Positions 1 through 4,932 of a stretch of 5,557 bases of DNA are shown here, piece by piece. The notes under the pieces are model-generated. The model did not search any database. It was given only the letters and a program-made list of their open reading frames with translations, and was not told the DNA's origin. A program made the translations under genes and the position numbers. Position 1 is the first letter of the stretch; each line of letters begins with the position of its first letter. Source of the stretch: CAZSPL01 sp964608735 (GTDB lineage: Bacteria; JAJVIF01; JAPKYR01; CAZSPL01); assembly GCA_964608735.1 (NCBI GenBank), contig CAZSPL010000228.1:1-5557 (forward strand), in the 5' to 3' direction.

Positions 1-24
1 GATATTCTATCAAATTAAAGGTTC

Positions 25-37
25 TGAGACGGTCTCA
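25..37. repeat. Short inverted repeat downstream of tdh
   Basis: TGAGAC-G-GTCTCA is a perfect 6-bp inverted repeat around one central base, about 43 bp beyond the tdh stop codon. As RNA only about four pairs could close around a five-base loop, and no clean T-run follows on the minus strand (AGAACCTTTAATTTG). It could be a weak 3'-end hairpin for tdh or a protein site. Function is not established. Confidence 0.3.
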
Positions 38-79
38 AGGATTGCCGGGCTACAAATTCAATTGAGTTAACAGATTCAC

Positions 80-1060
80 CTACCCGTACAACTTCCCCTC
101 CGCATGCCGCTTGCCGAGCTTCGCAAGCATGTCATCGGTCATCTTGTCCAGGTCGTACTCCGGCTCCCAGCCCCACTCATCGCGGGCGCAGGAATCGTCG
201 ATGCTGTTCGGCCACGAATCAGCTATCGCCTGGCGGAAGTCGGTCGTGTAGGATATCGTGAACTCCGGGATCCGCTTCTTGATCGACTCGTAAATGAGTT
301 TCGGGGTCACGCTGAACGCGCCGACGTTGAAATCGGAGTGATGTTTGAGTGATTCAAACGGTGCGCGCATCAGGTCGATGGTCGACTTGATGCAGTCAGG
401 CATGTACATCATCGGGAGCATCGTGTTCTCGCTGAGGAAGCAGGTGTATTTCTTTTCCTCGATGGCCTTGTAGTAAATCTCGACGGCGTAATCTGTGGTG
501 CCGCCGCCGGGAAGTGTCTCGGCGCTGATGATGCCGGGATACCTGAGGCCGCGCGCATCGACTTTGAACCGCCGCACGTAGTAGTCGCACAGAAGCTCTC
601 CGGCGACCTTGGTCACGCCGTACATCGTCGTCGGCTTTAGGATCGTGTCGTTCGGGGTGTTATCCTGCGGCGTTAAAGGGCCGAATACGGCGATGGAGCT
701 CGGGCAGAGCACCTGCTGGAGTTCCTTCTCTCGCGCAAGCTCGAGCACGTTGTAAAGACCGTTCATGTTGACATCCCAGCACAGCGCGGGATTCTGTTCG
801 CCGGTCGCGGAAAGTATCGCCGCCATATTAATGATGGTATCGATTTTATGTTTTTCGACGGCATCGACCATCGATTTCACATCGGTCACATTCCCCCATT
901 CGAAAGGCCCGGAGTTGAGCAATGCGTCGCTCGGCTTGGTCTTGCGTCCCATAGCCACGACATTCTCACCGCCGAATTCGTCACGGAGCGCCAGGGTGAG
1001 TTCGGAACCTATCTGGCCCACCGCGCCGACGACGAGAATCTTCTTGATGTCATTTCCCAT
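80..1060 (-). CDS. tdh: L-threonine 3-dehydrogenase, SDR (epimerase-like) type
   Basis: A 326-residue NAD-dependent short-chain dehydrogenase of the extended (epimerase/dehydratase) fold. Seen: an N-terminal Rossmann motif GAVGQIG at about residues 12-18, a PSSIAVFG strand at 120-127, and the catalytic pair Y147-xxx-K151 (MYGVTK). The segments PGGGTTDYAVEIYY (184-197), LPMMYMPDCI (215-224) and DFRQAIADSWP (274-284) are, from family knowledge, hallmarks of the SDR-type threonine dehydrogenase rather than of sugar epimerases. That enzyme oxidises L-threonine to 2-amino-3-ketobutyrate with NAD+ in the cytoplasm; a CoA ligase (Kbl) then usually yields glycine and acetyl-CoA. No kbl lies in the window; it could lie beyond position 1. 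The ATG has a good Shine-Dalgarno (GAGG, 7 nt spacing) and its own upstream promoter. Length is typical. A generic NAD-dependent epimerase is the less likely alternative. Confidence 0.9.
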   Translation of the reverse strand: MGNDIKKILVVGAVGQIGSELTLALRDEFGGENVVAMGRKTKPSDALLNSGPFEWGNVTDVKSMVDAVEKHKIDTIINMAAILSATGEQNPALCWDVNMNGLYNVLELAREKELQQVLCPSSIAVFGPLTPQDNTPNDTILKPTTMYGVTKVAGELLCDYYVRRFKVDARGLRYPGIISAETLPGGGTTDYAVEIYYKAIEEKKYTCFLSENTMLPMMYMPDCIKSTIDLMRAPFESLKHHSDFNVGAFSVTPKLIYESIKKRIPEFTISYTTDFRQAIADSWPNSIDDSCARDEWGWEPEYDLDKMTDDMLAKLGKRHAEGKLYG

Positions 1061-1128
1061 AGATGCACCTCAGTTAGTCTGTTTATCGAATACCGGGCCT
1101 GTTTCGAAAAATATTTCCCGGGGCCGGA

Positions 1129-1158
1129 ATTATAACATCAGCCTTTGAATAAAGACAA
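1129..1158 (-). promoter_or_regulatory. Extended -10 sigma70-type promoter for tdh
   Basis: Read on the minus strand: TTGTCT (1158-1153), an 18-nt spacer, then a perfect TATAAT (1134-1129) preceded by TGT, giving the extended -10 form TGnTATAAT. The -35 matches the consensus at four of six positions. Transcription would start near 1122, giving a leader of about 60 nt before the tdh ATG. That leader contains CCGGG and CCCGG arms about 20 nt apart that could pair. This indicates that tdh is transcribed apart from the methyltransferase. Confidence 0.65.
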
Positions 1159-1266
1159 TAAGACTTAAAGCCGCTTATGATGCGGGTTTCCGTGGATGCC
1201 TGGCGGATGATGAAATCGGCGATGCCGTTCCGCGTGACGAGTAAAATATTTTTCCCGTGAATTTTT

Positions 1267-1289
1267 TACGAAACGTGGTGGTTTTCGTA
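1267..1289. repeat. 7-bp inverted repeat with 9-nt loop
   Basis: TACGAAA (1267-1273) and TTTCGTA (1283-1289) are perfect complements around a 9-base loop. On the plus strand a T6 run precedes the stem; on the minus strand A6 follows it. It therefore lacks the geometry of an intrinsic terminator in the direction of the genes. It may be an RNA hairpin in the methyltransferase 3' UTR or a protein-binding site. Confidence 0.4.
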
Positions 1290-1358
1290 TCATAATCAAT
1301 GCGAGTCTCCCCAATCCCACTCCCCAGGGATCCGGGGTTAAGGACTCCGAATAAACAC

Positions 1359-1394
1359 CTACCTTGAGCCGCCTATTACCCACGGGCGGCTCAT
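1359..1394 (-). CDS. Possible 11-residue peptide (leader-like ORF)
   Basis: An ATG at 1394 opens a frame reading MSRPWVIGGSR and stops at TAG (1361-1359). A perfect GGAGG (1407-1403) stands 8 nt upstream, the best Shine-Dalgarno and spacing in this part of the window and only 14 nt after the methyltransferase stop. The coding sequence spans the whole 9-bp inverted repeat, so translation would melt that hairpin. This resembles a leader peptide or a coupled micro-ORF. No conservation evidence is available, and a GGAGG can occur by chance. No run of one amino acid suggests an attenuation signal. Confidence 0.25.
   Translation of the reverse strand: MSRPWVIGGSR
1365..1393. repeat. 9-bp perfect inverted repeat after the methyltransferase gene
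   Basis: TGAGCCGCC (1365-1373) and GGCGGCTCA (1385-1393) form a perfect GC-rich 9-bp stem with an 11-base loop, about 30 bp past the methyltransferase stop. On the plus strand the stem is followed by TTATTTA, terminator-like for plus-strand transcription. On the minus strand it is preceded by TAAATAA and followed by AGGTAGG, so it is not a classic terminator for the upstream gene. It could stabilise the 3' end of the methyltransferase mRNA. Confidence 0.55.
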
Positions 1395-1421
1395 TATTTA
1401 CGCCTCCGATATTAGCGGGAT

Positions 1422-2456
1422 TTAAAGCTTGACAGCCAGAATATAAAAACTCGGTTGAACGATTATCGACAGCGGATGCATCGCCGCGATGACGCTCCCG
1501 GCCAGCGATTTCAGCGGATGCATCGTCGCAAAGACGGGCCGGATCGTCCGCGCGCGGAAGCCATAATCACCAAGTTCCTTCGACAGCCGGAAGGGATTCA
1601 ACGGGTATTCCATGTATTCACCGGATACCGGATGCCTGTATGCAAAATCCGACGTGTTCCTGAATCCGGCATCGGGGCGGTAATCGCGAACCGCATCCCT
1701 GAGTTCATCGCCCCACATGCCCATCGAATCGGCGGCGAGTTCATCCACCGCACCTTCGGGCAACTCGGGACGGATTTCACATATGATTCGCCGACGCATC
1801 TCATAATATGTTTCCGACATCCATGCATCACCGGGAAGCGGCCCGCGCTCGTTCTGAACCCAAAGCCTGCGCCGCGCCGAAAGTCCCGCGAGGTTGAAGC
1901 TGTTGTTCTCGTCGGTGAGAAGCATCCTGCCTCCCGGCTTGAGAACCCGGGCTGTTTCGGAGAAGAATTTCGCCCTGTCGCGCACATGCGATGCAACATC
2001 CTTGACGAATACCGTATCGAACGAGCCGTCGTCGAATCCAAGCGACATCGCATCCCCGACCACCGGAAGCACCCGCTCCTCCCCAACACCGAGGAATCCG
2101 CCGATACGCCGCATAGCGTTTATCTTCCCTTCCGACGGATCGAGGCCGGTTATCCGCCGGGGCGCCTCATCACTCGCCGCGAACGCGAAACAGGTAAGCC
2201 CGAAACCACACCCGGCATCGAGCATCTCGCCTCCCTTCGAAGAGCAGGCCTTTGCGAGACACGCGCACCAACGGATGAAACCCGCGGCGTCATCGCAGTT
2301 CCCGAACTGCTTACGGTAATAAATGTGGATGTGGGGGTCGAACCGTTCGGCGACGGTCTGCCTGTCGAGGGAGAAGAAGTCGAGAAGCCGTGATTTCAGG
2401 TTGGTATCCAATAAAATTAAAATCGCACACTGAAGTGTGCGGTGCCCATTTTGCAT
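1422..2456 (-). CDS. Class I SAM-dependent methyltransferase, substrate unknown
   Basis: A 344-residue protein with a Methyltransf_11-like core. Seen: SAM-binding motif I MLDAGCGFG (78-86), the acidic ribose-binding end of strand 2 in GLDPS (D106), GDAM (134-137), the motif IV region FDTVFVKDVASHV (146-158), and VLKPGGRML (171-179). The C-terminal half (about 190-344) carries no motif I know and probably sets substrate choice; the protein ends with the PSFYILAVK strand usual for this fold. No signal peptide or clear membrane segment is seen. The start is uncertain: the ATG at 2456 sits behind a purine-rich AAGAGGGGAG, but the first 15 codons run through a hairpin with a T-rich tail. A TTG at 2411 would start just after that hairpin, though without a Shine-Dalgarno. 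Neighbours do not reveal a pathway; small molecule, lipid and quinone substrates are all possible. Confidence 0.8.
   Translation of the reverse strand: MQNGHRTLQCAILILLDTNLKSRLLDFFSLDRQTVAERFDPHIHIYYRKQFGNCDDAAGFIRWCACLAKACSSKGGEMLDAGCGFGLTCFAFAASDEAPRRITGLDPSEGKINAMRRIGGFLGVGEERVLPVVGDAMSLGFDDGSFDTVFVKDVASHVRDRAKFFSETARVLKPGGRMLLTDENNSFNLAGLSARRRLWVQNERGPLPGDAWMSETYYEMRRRIICEIRPELPEGAVDELAADSMGMWGDELRDAVRDYRPDAGFRNTSDFAYRHPVSGEYMEYPLNPFRLSKELGDYGFRARTIRPVFATMHPLKSLAGSVIAAMHPLSIIVQPSFYILAVKL
2417..2441 (-). terminator. Hairpin with T-rich tail at the methyltransferase 5' end
   Basis: CGCACACT (2424-2431) and AGTGTGCG (2434-2441) are perfect complements, realistically a 7-bp stem closing a TTCA tetraloop in minus-strand RNA. 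It is followed by ATTTTAATTTTATT. This is the layout of an intrinsic terminator for transcription coming from the STAS gene, although the T-tract is broken by AA. It overlaps the first codons of the methyltransferase frame, so it may instead be an attenuator, or the true start may lie downstream at the TTG at 2411. Confidence 0.5.
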
Positions 2457-2498
2457 CTCCCCTCTTCACATATTCCCTTCTTACACCTTGCCTTCTTA
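2454..2498 (-). repeat. Three degenerate 15-bp tandem units carrying SD-like runs
   Basis: Read on the minus strand, 2498-2484 is TAAGAAGGCAAGGTG, 2483-2469 is TAAGAAGGGAATATG and 2468-2454 is TGAAGAGGGGAGATG. Each unit has a purine-rich Shine-Dalgarno-like core (AAGAAGG or AAGAGGGG) and ends in GTG or ATG. In the first two units that codon is followed at once by a stop (GTG-TAA, ATG-TGA); the third ends with the methyltransferase ATG. They fill nearly the whole gap between the STAS stop and the methyltransferase start. Confidence 0.6.
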
Positions 2499-2502
2499 AC
2501 GT

Positions 2503-2856
2503 TTATGTCGGTACCGAATCGCGTTTCAGGGCCGCCATCGCATCTTCGAGGCCGTCGTATATTTCAAGCACGCCGTCGAGCTTGGTGATGAGAAATATCG
2601 ATTTGACCTTGCGGGTCATGCCGAAAAATTTCATCGGGATATTCCGCTCCCCGAGAAGCCGGTACGCCTGGATGAATGTACCGAGGACCGCTGAATTTAT
2701 ATATTTCACCTCGGTCATGTCGATAAGGAGCCCCGTGCTGAGGCTGTCGACCAATTCCTTCAGATGCTCTTTCAGGAGCGGATTGGCATCCGAATCAAGG
2801 TCGCCCGCGATTCGCAGTACGATGGCATCATCGATTTGTGATGCTTGAAGTTTCAT
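2503..2856 (-). CDS. Stand-alone STAS-domain protein (anti-sigma factor antagonist-like)
   Basis: A 117-residue cytoplasmic protein that is almost entirely one STAS domain, the size of SpoIIAA/RsbV-type antagonists. Seen: an N-terminal strand AIVLRIAGDLDSD (11-23), then LLIDMTEVKYINSAVLGTF (43-61). There S55 sits where the family's regulatory, kinase-phosphorylated serine lies. The helix and strand that follow (FIQAYRLLGERNIPMKFFGM) and the C-terminal LDGVLEIYDGLEDAM fit the fold. In the known systems such proteins bind an anti-sigma or switch kinase unless phosphorylated. No kinase, phosphatase or sigma factor gene is in the window, so the partner is unknown and may be encoded elsewhere. The usual glycine two residues after the serine is V57. 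The ATG is preceded by AGAGG about 10 nt upstream and by its own promoter. Confidence 0.85.
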   Translation of the reverse strand: MKLQASQIDDAIVLRIAGDLDSDANPLLKEHLKELVDSLSTGLLIDMTEVKYINSAVLGTFIQAYRLLGERNIPMKFFGMTRKVKSIFLITKLDGVLEIYDGLEDAMAALKRDSVPT

Positions 2857-2895
2857 ATCAATCCCAACCTCTACCCGAAGTTCTAATTGTCAAAA

Positions 2896-2904
2896 ATTAT
2901 ACCA
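2896..2904 (-). promoter_or_regulatory. Extended -10 promoter for the STAS gene
   Basis: On the minus strand TGGTATAAT (2904-2896) is a perfect extended -10 element. No good -35 lies 16-18 nt upstream (the region reads TACGCC), which is tolerated when TGn precedes the -10. Transcription would start near 2889, about 33 nt before the STAS ATG. A 10-bp palindrome, AGAATATTCT (2904-2913), abuts it and could be an operator. No clear terminator separates jag from this promoter, so read-through from the rpmH block is possible. Confidence 0.6.
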
Positions 2905-2948
2905 GAATATTCTAAACCGGCGTATATGATTGAAGATAAAACCGCCCG

Positions 2949-3731
2949 TTATAACAGCGACCCGTCTTCTTCCTCATCCCACCTGTCGGTATTCAACACT
3001 CCCGCTTCTTCCGAGTCGACGTGCAACTCGTTCTTCAAACTCTCGATAGCGAGATCCCGAACCACATCTTCCAGGACCACTTCCCCGCCTCTCTCGCTCC
3101 TCTGGTCGCGCTCCGATGCCTTCGAAACCTCGATGTATCTTTTCGGCGGCTCGCCTACCGACCGGCTGACGAAACCGGGGTACTTCTTGAGCACGAGGTG
3201 GGTAAGCTTGCGCATTTTCGGCTGCATCGGGTGAAGGCGGTATGTTCCTCCCCTGTTGGAAATATGCTGCACCGCCCTTACGAGCAGCGACTCGATATAA
3301 TCGAGGTCCTCGCGGCGATACCCGCCGGCGTCGATGACCACATAGCGCTGGATCGTGAACCGGCGGTTATGGATGATATTCAGAAGATACTCCACCGCGT
3401 CGAGGGTTATGCCGTTCTTCCCGATGAGGATCCCCATCTTCGGGCCTTCGACGGAAAGTATGACAAGCCCCGCTTCCTCGCGCCCGCTGACTTCTCCCCC
3501 GATCTCCATGCCGTCGAGGAATAACCTAAGATCCTTGATTGCTTCCTCGACGCGCGTGCGCATGCTTATAGCGCGTACTTTCACACCGTTGGAACTCGCG
3601 CCTTCTTCCTTGAAACGGACTTCCCGTTCGGTAAGGCGAATCCCCTTGAGCGCCTTCTCTTTCGCTTCGTCATAGGTGGGAGCTGTCGCTTCAAAGTATG
3701 CCAGGCTTATTCCCCTATCCTTGGCTCTCAT
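2949..3731 (-). CDS. jag: Jag / KhpB RNA-binding protein (KH and R3H domains)
   Basis: A 260-residue protein of the SpoIIIJ-associated (Jag, KhpB) family. Seen in order: a Jag-N-like segment (about 8-55, FEATAPTYDEAKEKALKGI), a linker, a type II KH domain (about 85-135) with the GKNG loop at 104-107, an R3H domain (about 138-202) with the R174-xxx-H178 motif in MRKLTHL, and a charged acidic tail ending in DEEEDGSLL. The Jag-N segment lacks the glycine/aromatic motif that often ends that domain, and it is unusually followed by SSNGVKV. In firmicutes the protein binds RNA with KhpA and affects cell division and elongation; that role is assumed by homology. GGAG stands 8 nt before the ATG. It follows yidC by 89 bp, as in many bacteria, and is probably co-transcribed with it. 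Confidence 0.93.
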   Translation of the reverse strand: MRAKDRGISLAYFEATAPTYDEAKEKALKGIRLTEREVRFKEEGASSNGVKVRAISMRTRVEEAIKDLRLFLDGMEIGGEVSGREEAGLVILSVEGPKMGILIGKNGITLDAVEYLLNIIHNRRFTIQRYVVIDAGGYRREDLDYIESLLVRAVQHISNRGGTYRLHPMQPKMRKLTHLVLKKYPGFVSRSVGEPPKRYIEVSKASERDQRSERGGEVVLEDVVRDLAIESLKNELHVDSEEAGVLNTDRWDEEEDGSLL

Positions 3732-3805
3732 ATCTTTATCTCCACAATGAGACCGCGCTCGGCATATCGGAAATTTAGCCCTTATACCTGTCGATATTCG
3801 CCGGG

Positions 3806-3819
3806 CTGAGCGTTCTCAG
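3806..3819. repeat. Small hairpin just after the yidC stop
   Basis: CTGAG (3806-3810) and CTCAG (3815-3819) form a 5-bp perfect stem with a 4-base loop, one base beyond the yidC stop codon. No T-run follows on the minus strand, so it is not an intrinsic terminator. It may merely cap or stabilise the yidC end of a yidC-jag transcript. Confidence 0.3.
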
Positions 3820-3820
3820 T

Positions 3821-4657
3821 TCATTTTTTCTTTTTCTTCTTGAACAGGTCGTCATCCATGCGGGGCATTTTCCCCGCGTCATCCTGCATCTTGAGGGCTT
3901 CCTTCAGGGAATCCTCTCTGTCCATCTCGCCATATATGATCTTGGTCTGAACCATTTGCATCACGTTCGAAATACCCCAGTACAGCAACAGGCCGACCGG
4001 GAAAATGAAGCCGAAGATGATGAACATGGGCAGGAACATATACTGCTGCATCTTCGCGGTATCCTGTTGTTGCGTCGGATTCTGCTGCTGCATAAGCCGG
4101 GTCTGGTATATCGTCGTGAAAATATACAGCACCACGAGCCACAGCGCCGGCAGGTAGAGGAACTTGTCCATGAACCATCCGCCGCCGAATACCTTGTCGA
4201 GGTCGAGCATACCCGGCAGGTTGGCGACATCGGGAAGCGGCGAGCTTTCGAACGGCTTCACCGTAAGCCTCGCACCGAGGAACGATGCATGCCCGAAACC
4301 CGTCAACTGCTTGTAATAAGTGGGGTCGCGAAGCATCCAGAAAATCGCGATGAAGATCGGCATCTGGAGCAGCATCGGAAGGCATCCGCTCACCGGGCTG
4401 ACCCCTTCCTTCTTGTACAGCCCCATCACTTCTTCGTTTAGCTTCGCCTTGTCTTCCTTATACTTCTCCTGCAACTCCTTCATCTTCGGCTGGAGCTTCG
4501 ACATCGCCCTCATCGACTTCGTGCTCTTCTTGGTAAGGCCGTAGAGCAGGATGCGTACCAGTATCGTGAGTACGACGATATCGATTCCGTAACTGTGAGT
4601 AACCTGGTGGGATAGCTTCAGTATCCCCGACAAAATTTGGATAATAGTCTCGATCAA
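3821..4657 (-). CDS. yidC: YidC/Oxa1/Alb3-family membrane protein insertase
   Basis: A 278-residue inner-membrane insertase that places small proteins into the membrane alone or with Sec. Seen: a first membrane segment (about 25-45) with the groove arginine R35 in ILVRILLY, the coiled cytoplasmic hairpin SKLQPKMKELQEKYKEDKAK (53-72), the signature SPVSGCLPMLLQMPIFIAIFWML (87-109), then segments near 168-186, 207-221 and 222-238. A glutamine-rich stretch (189-205) lies before the last pair. The tail is charged and ends in six lysines, which could help ribosome contact. It lacks the N-terminal signal-anchor and P1 domain of proteobacterial YidC and has no lipobox at its start. The start is TTG (4657), overlapping the yidD stop as TTGA; no ATG lies near, and the coupling with yidD supports this choice. 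The Shine-Dalgarno is weak (AAAGG, 14 nt away). Confidence 0.94.
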   Translation of the reverse strand: MIETIIQILSGILKLSHQVTHSYGIDIVVLTILVRILLYGLTKKSTKSMRAMSKLQPKMKELQEKYKEDKAKLNEEVMGLYKKEGVSPVSGCLPMLLQMPIFIAIFWMLRDPTYYKQLTGFGHASFLGARLTVKPFESSPLPDVANLPGMLDLDKVFGGGWFMDKFLYLPALWLVVLYIFTTIYQTRLMQQQNPTQQQDTAKMQQYMFLPMFIIFGFIFPVGLLLYWGISNVMQMVQTKIIYGEMDREDSLKEALKMQDDAGKMPRMDDDLFKKKKKK

Positions 4658-4932
4658 GTCTCTATCGTGAACCTTTCAGTCGTTAAATCGGTTTCATTCC
4701 CCGCGCGACCGGGCATGGATGCGGGAACGGGATCATATCCCCCCGGGTGTCCCGGGTGACATTTGAGAAGACGCCTGACGGTCAGGAATGTTCCACGGAA
4801 AAGGCCGAATCGCTGGATAGCGCCGATGGCATAGTTGCTGCAGGTCGGGGTGAACCTGCAGGACGGCGGAAACAAATGCGACAACGTCGCCTGATAGATC
4901 CTTATAAGTGCTATAGCCACCCACCGGAACAT
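4654..4932 (-). CDS. yidD: Membrane protein insertion efficiency factor YidD
   Basis: A 92-residue member of the YidD (DUF37, haemolytic) family, which sits at the inner membrane and assists YidC-dependent insertion. Seen: an amphipathic or hydrophobic N-terminal helix (3-20), then the family signature PPSCRFTPTCSNYAIGAI (22-39), RRLLKCHP (53-60) and GGYDPVP (64-70), with the conserved cysteines C25, C31 and C58. The 22 residues after DPVP are a non-conserved tail. The ATG directly abuts the rnpA stop (TAG-ATG), and GGGAGG stands about 11 nt upstream within rnpA. The stop overlaps the yidC TTG start. Both junctions suggest translational coupling, and the position between rnpA and yidC is the standard one. 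Confidence 0.95.
   Translation of the reverse strand: MFRWVAIALIRIYQATLSHLFPPSCRFTPTCSNYAIGAIQRFGLFRGTFLTVRRLLKCHPGHPGGYDPVPASMPGRAGNETDLTTERFTIET

Larger units (their letters stand above)
1061..1421. other. 361-bp intergenic region rich in inverted repeats
   Basis: The only long stretch without a convincing gene. Read toward tdh it holds: a GGAGG with an 11-codon ORF (1359-1407) overlapping a 9-bp inverted repeat (1365-1393); a C-run/G-run segment with alternative pairings (1302-1349); a 7-bp inverted repeat TACGAAA/TTTCGTA (1267-1289); a weak CCGC/GCGG stem-loop near 1171-1185 followed by a T-rich stretch; and the tdh promoter and leader. A 72-codon GTG ORF at 1165-1383 lacks a ribosome-binding site and is not accepted. 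No tRNA, and no riboswitch class that I recognise, is present. Part may be the 3' UTR of the methyltransferase gene. Confidence 0.6.

Noticed and set aside
25..37. Intrinsic terminator of tdh
   Set aside because: The inverted repeat is centred on one base, so the RNA stem is short, and the downstream sequence lacks a continuous T-run; it is kept only as a repeat.
1165..1383. 72-codon minus-strand ORF with GTG start in the methyltransferase-tdh gap
   Set aside because: No ribosome-binding site precedes the GTG, the product is a histidine- and arginine-rich string without recognisable domain, and its DNA is dominated by inverted repeats and by sequence just upstream of the tdh promoter. It is probably chance.
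1365..1400. Terminator for a plus-strand transcript
   Set aside because: The 9-bp stem followed by TTATTTA has suitable geometry, but no plus-strand gene in the window would use it and the T-tract is short and interrupted.
1300..1400. tRNA or known riboswitch in the hairpin-rich gap
   Set aside because: I looked for a T-loop GTTCRANTC, acceptor pairing and common riboswitch core motifs on both strands and saw none.
1455..2393. 312-codon plus-strand ORF opposite the methyltransferase gene
   Set aside because: It is a shadow of the GC-rich minus-strand gene: the product is arginine- and proline-rich with no domain, while the opposite strand shows clear SAM-binding motifs.
2860..2895. TTGACA on the minus strand (2895-2890) as a -35 for the STAS gene
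   Set aside because: The bases 17 nt downstream do not resemble TATAAT and would fall at the ribosome-binding site; the extended -10 at 2896-2904 explains transcription better.
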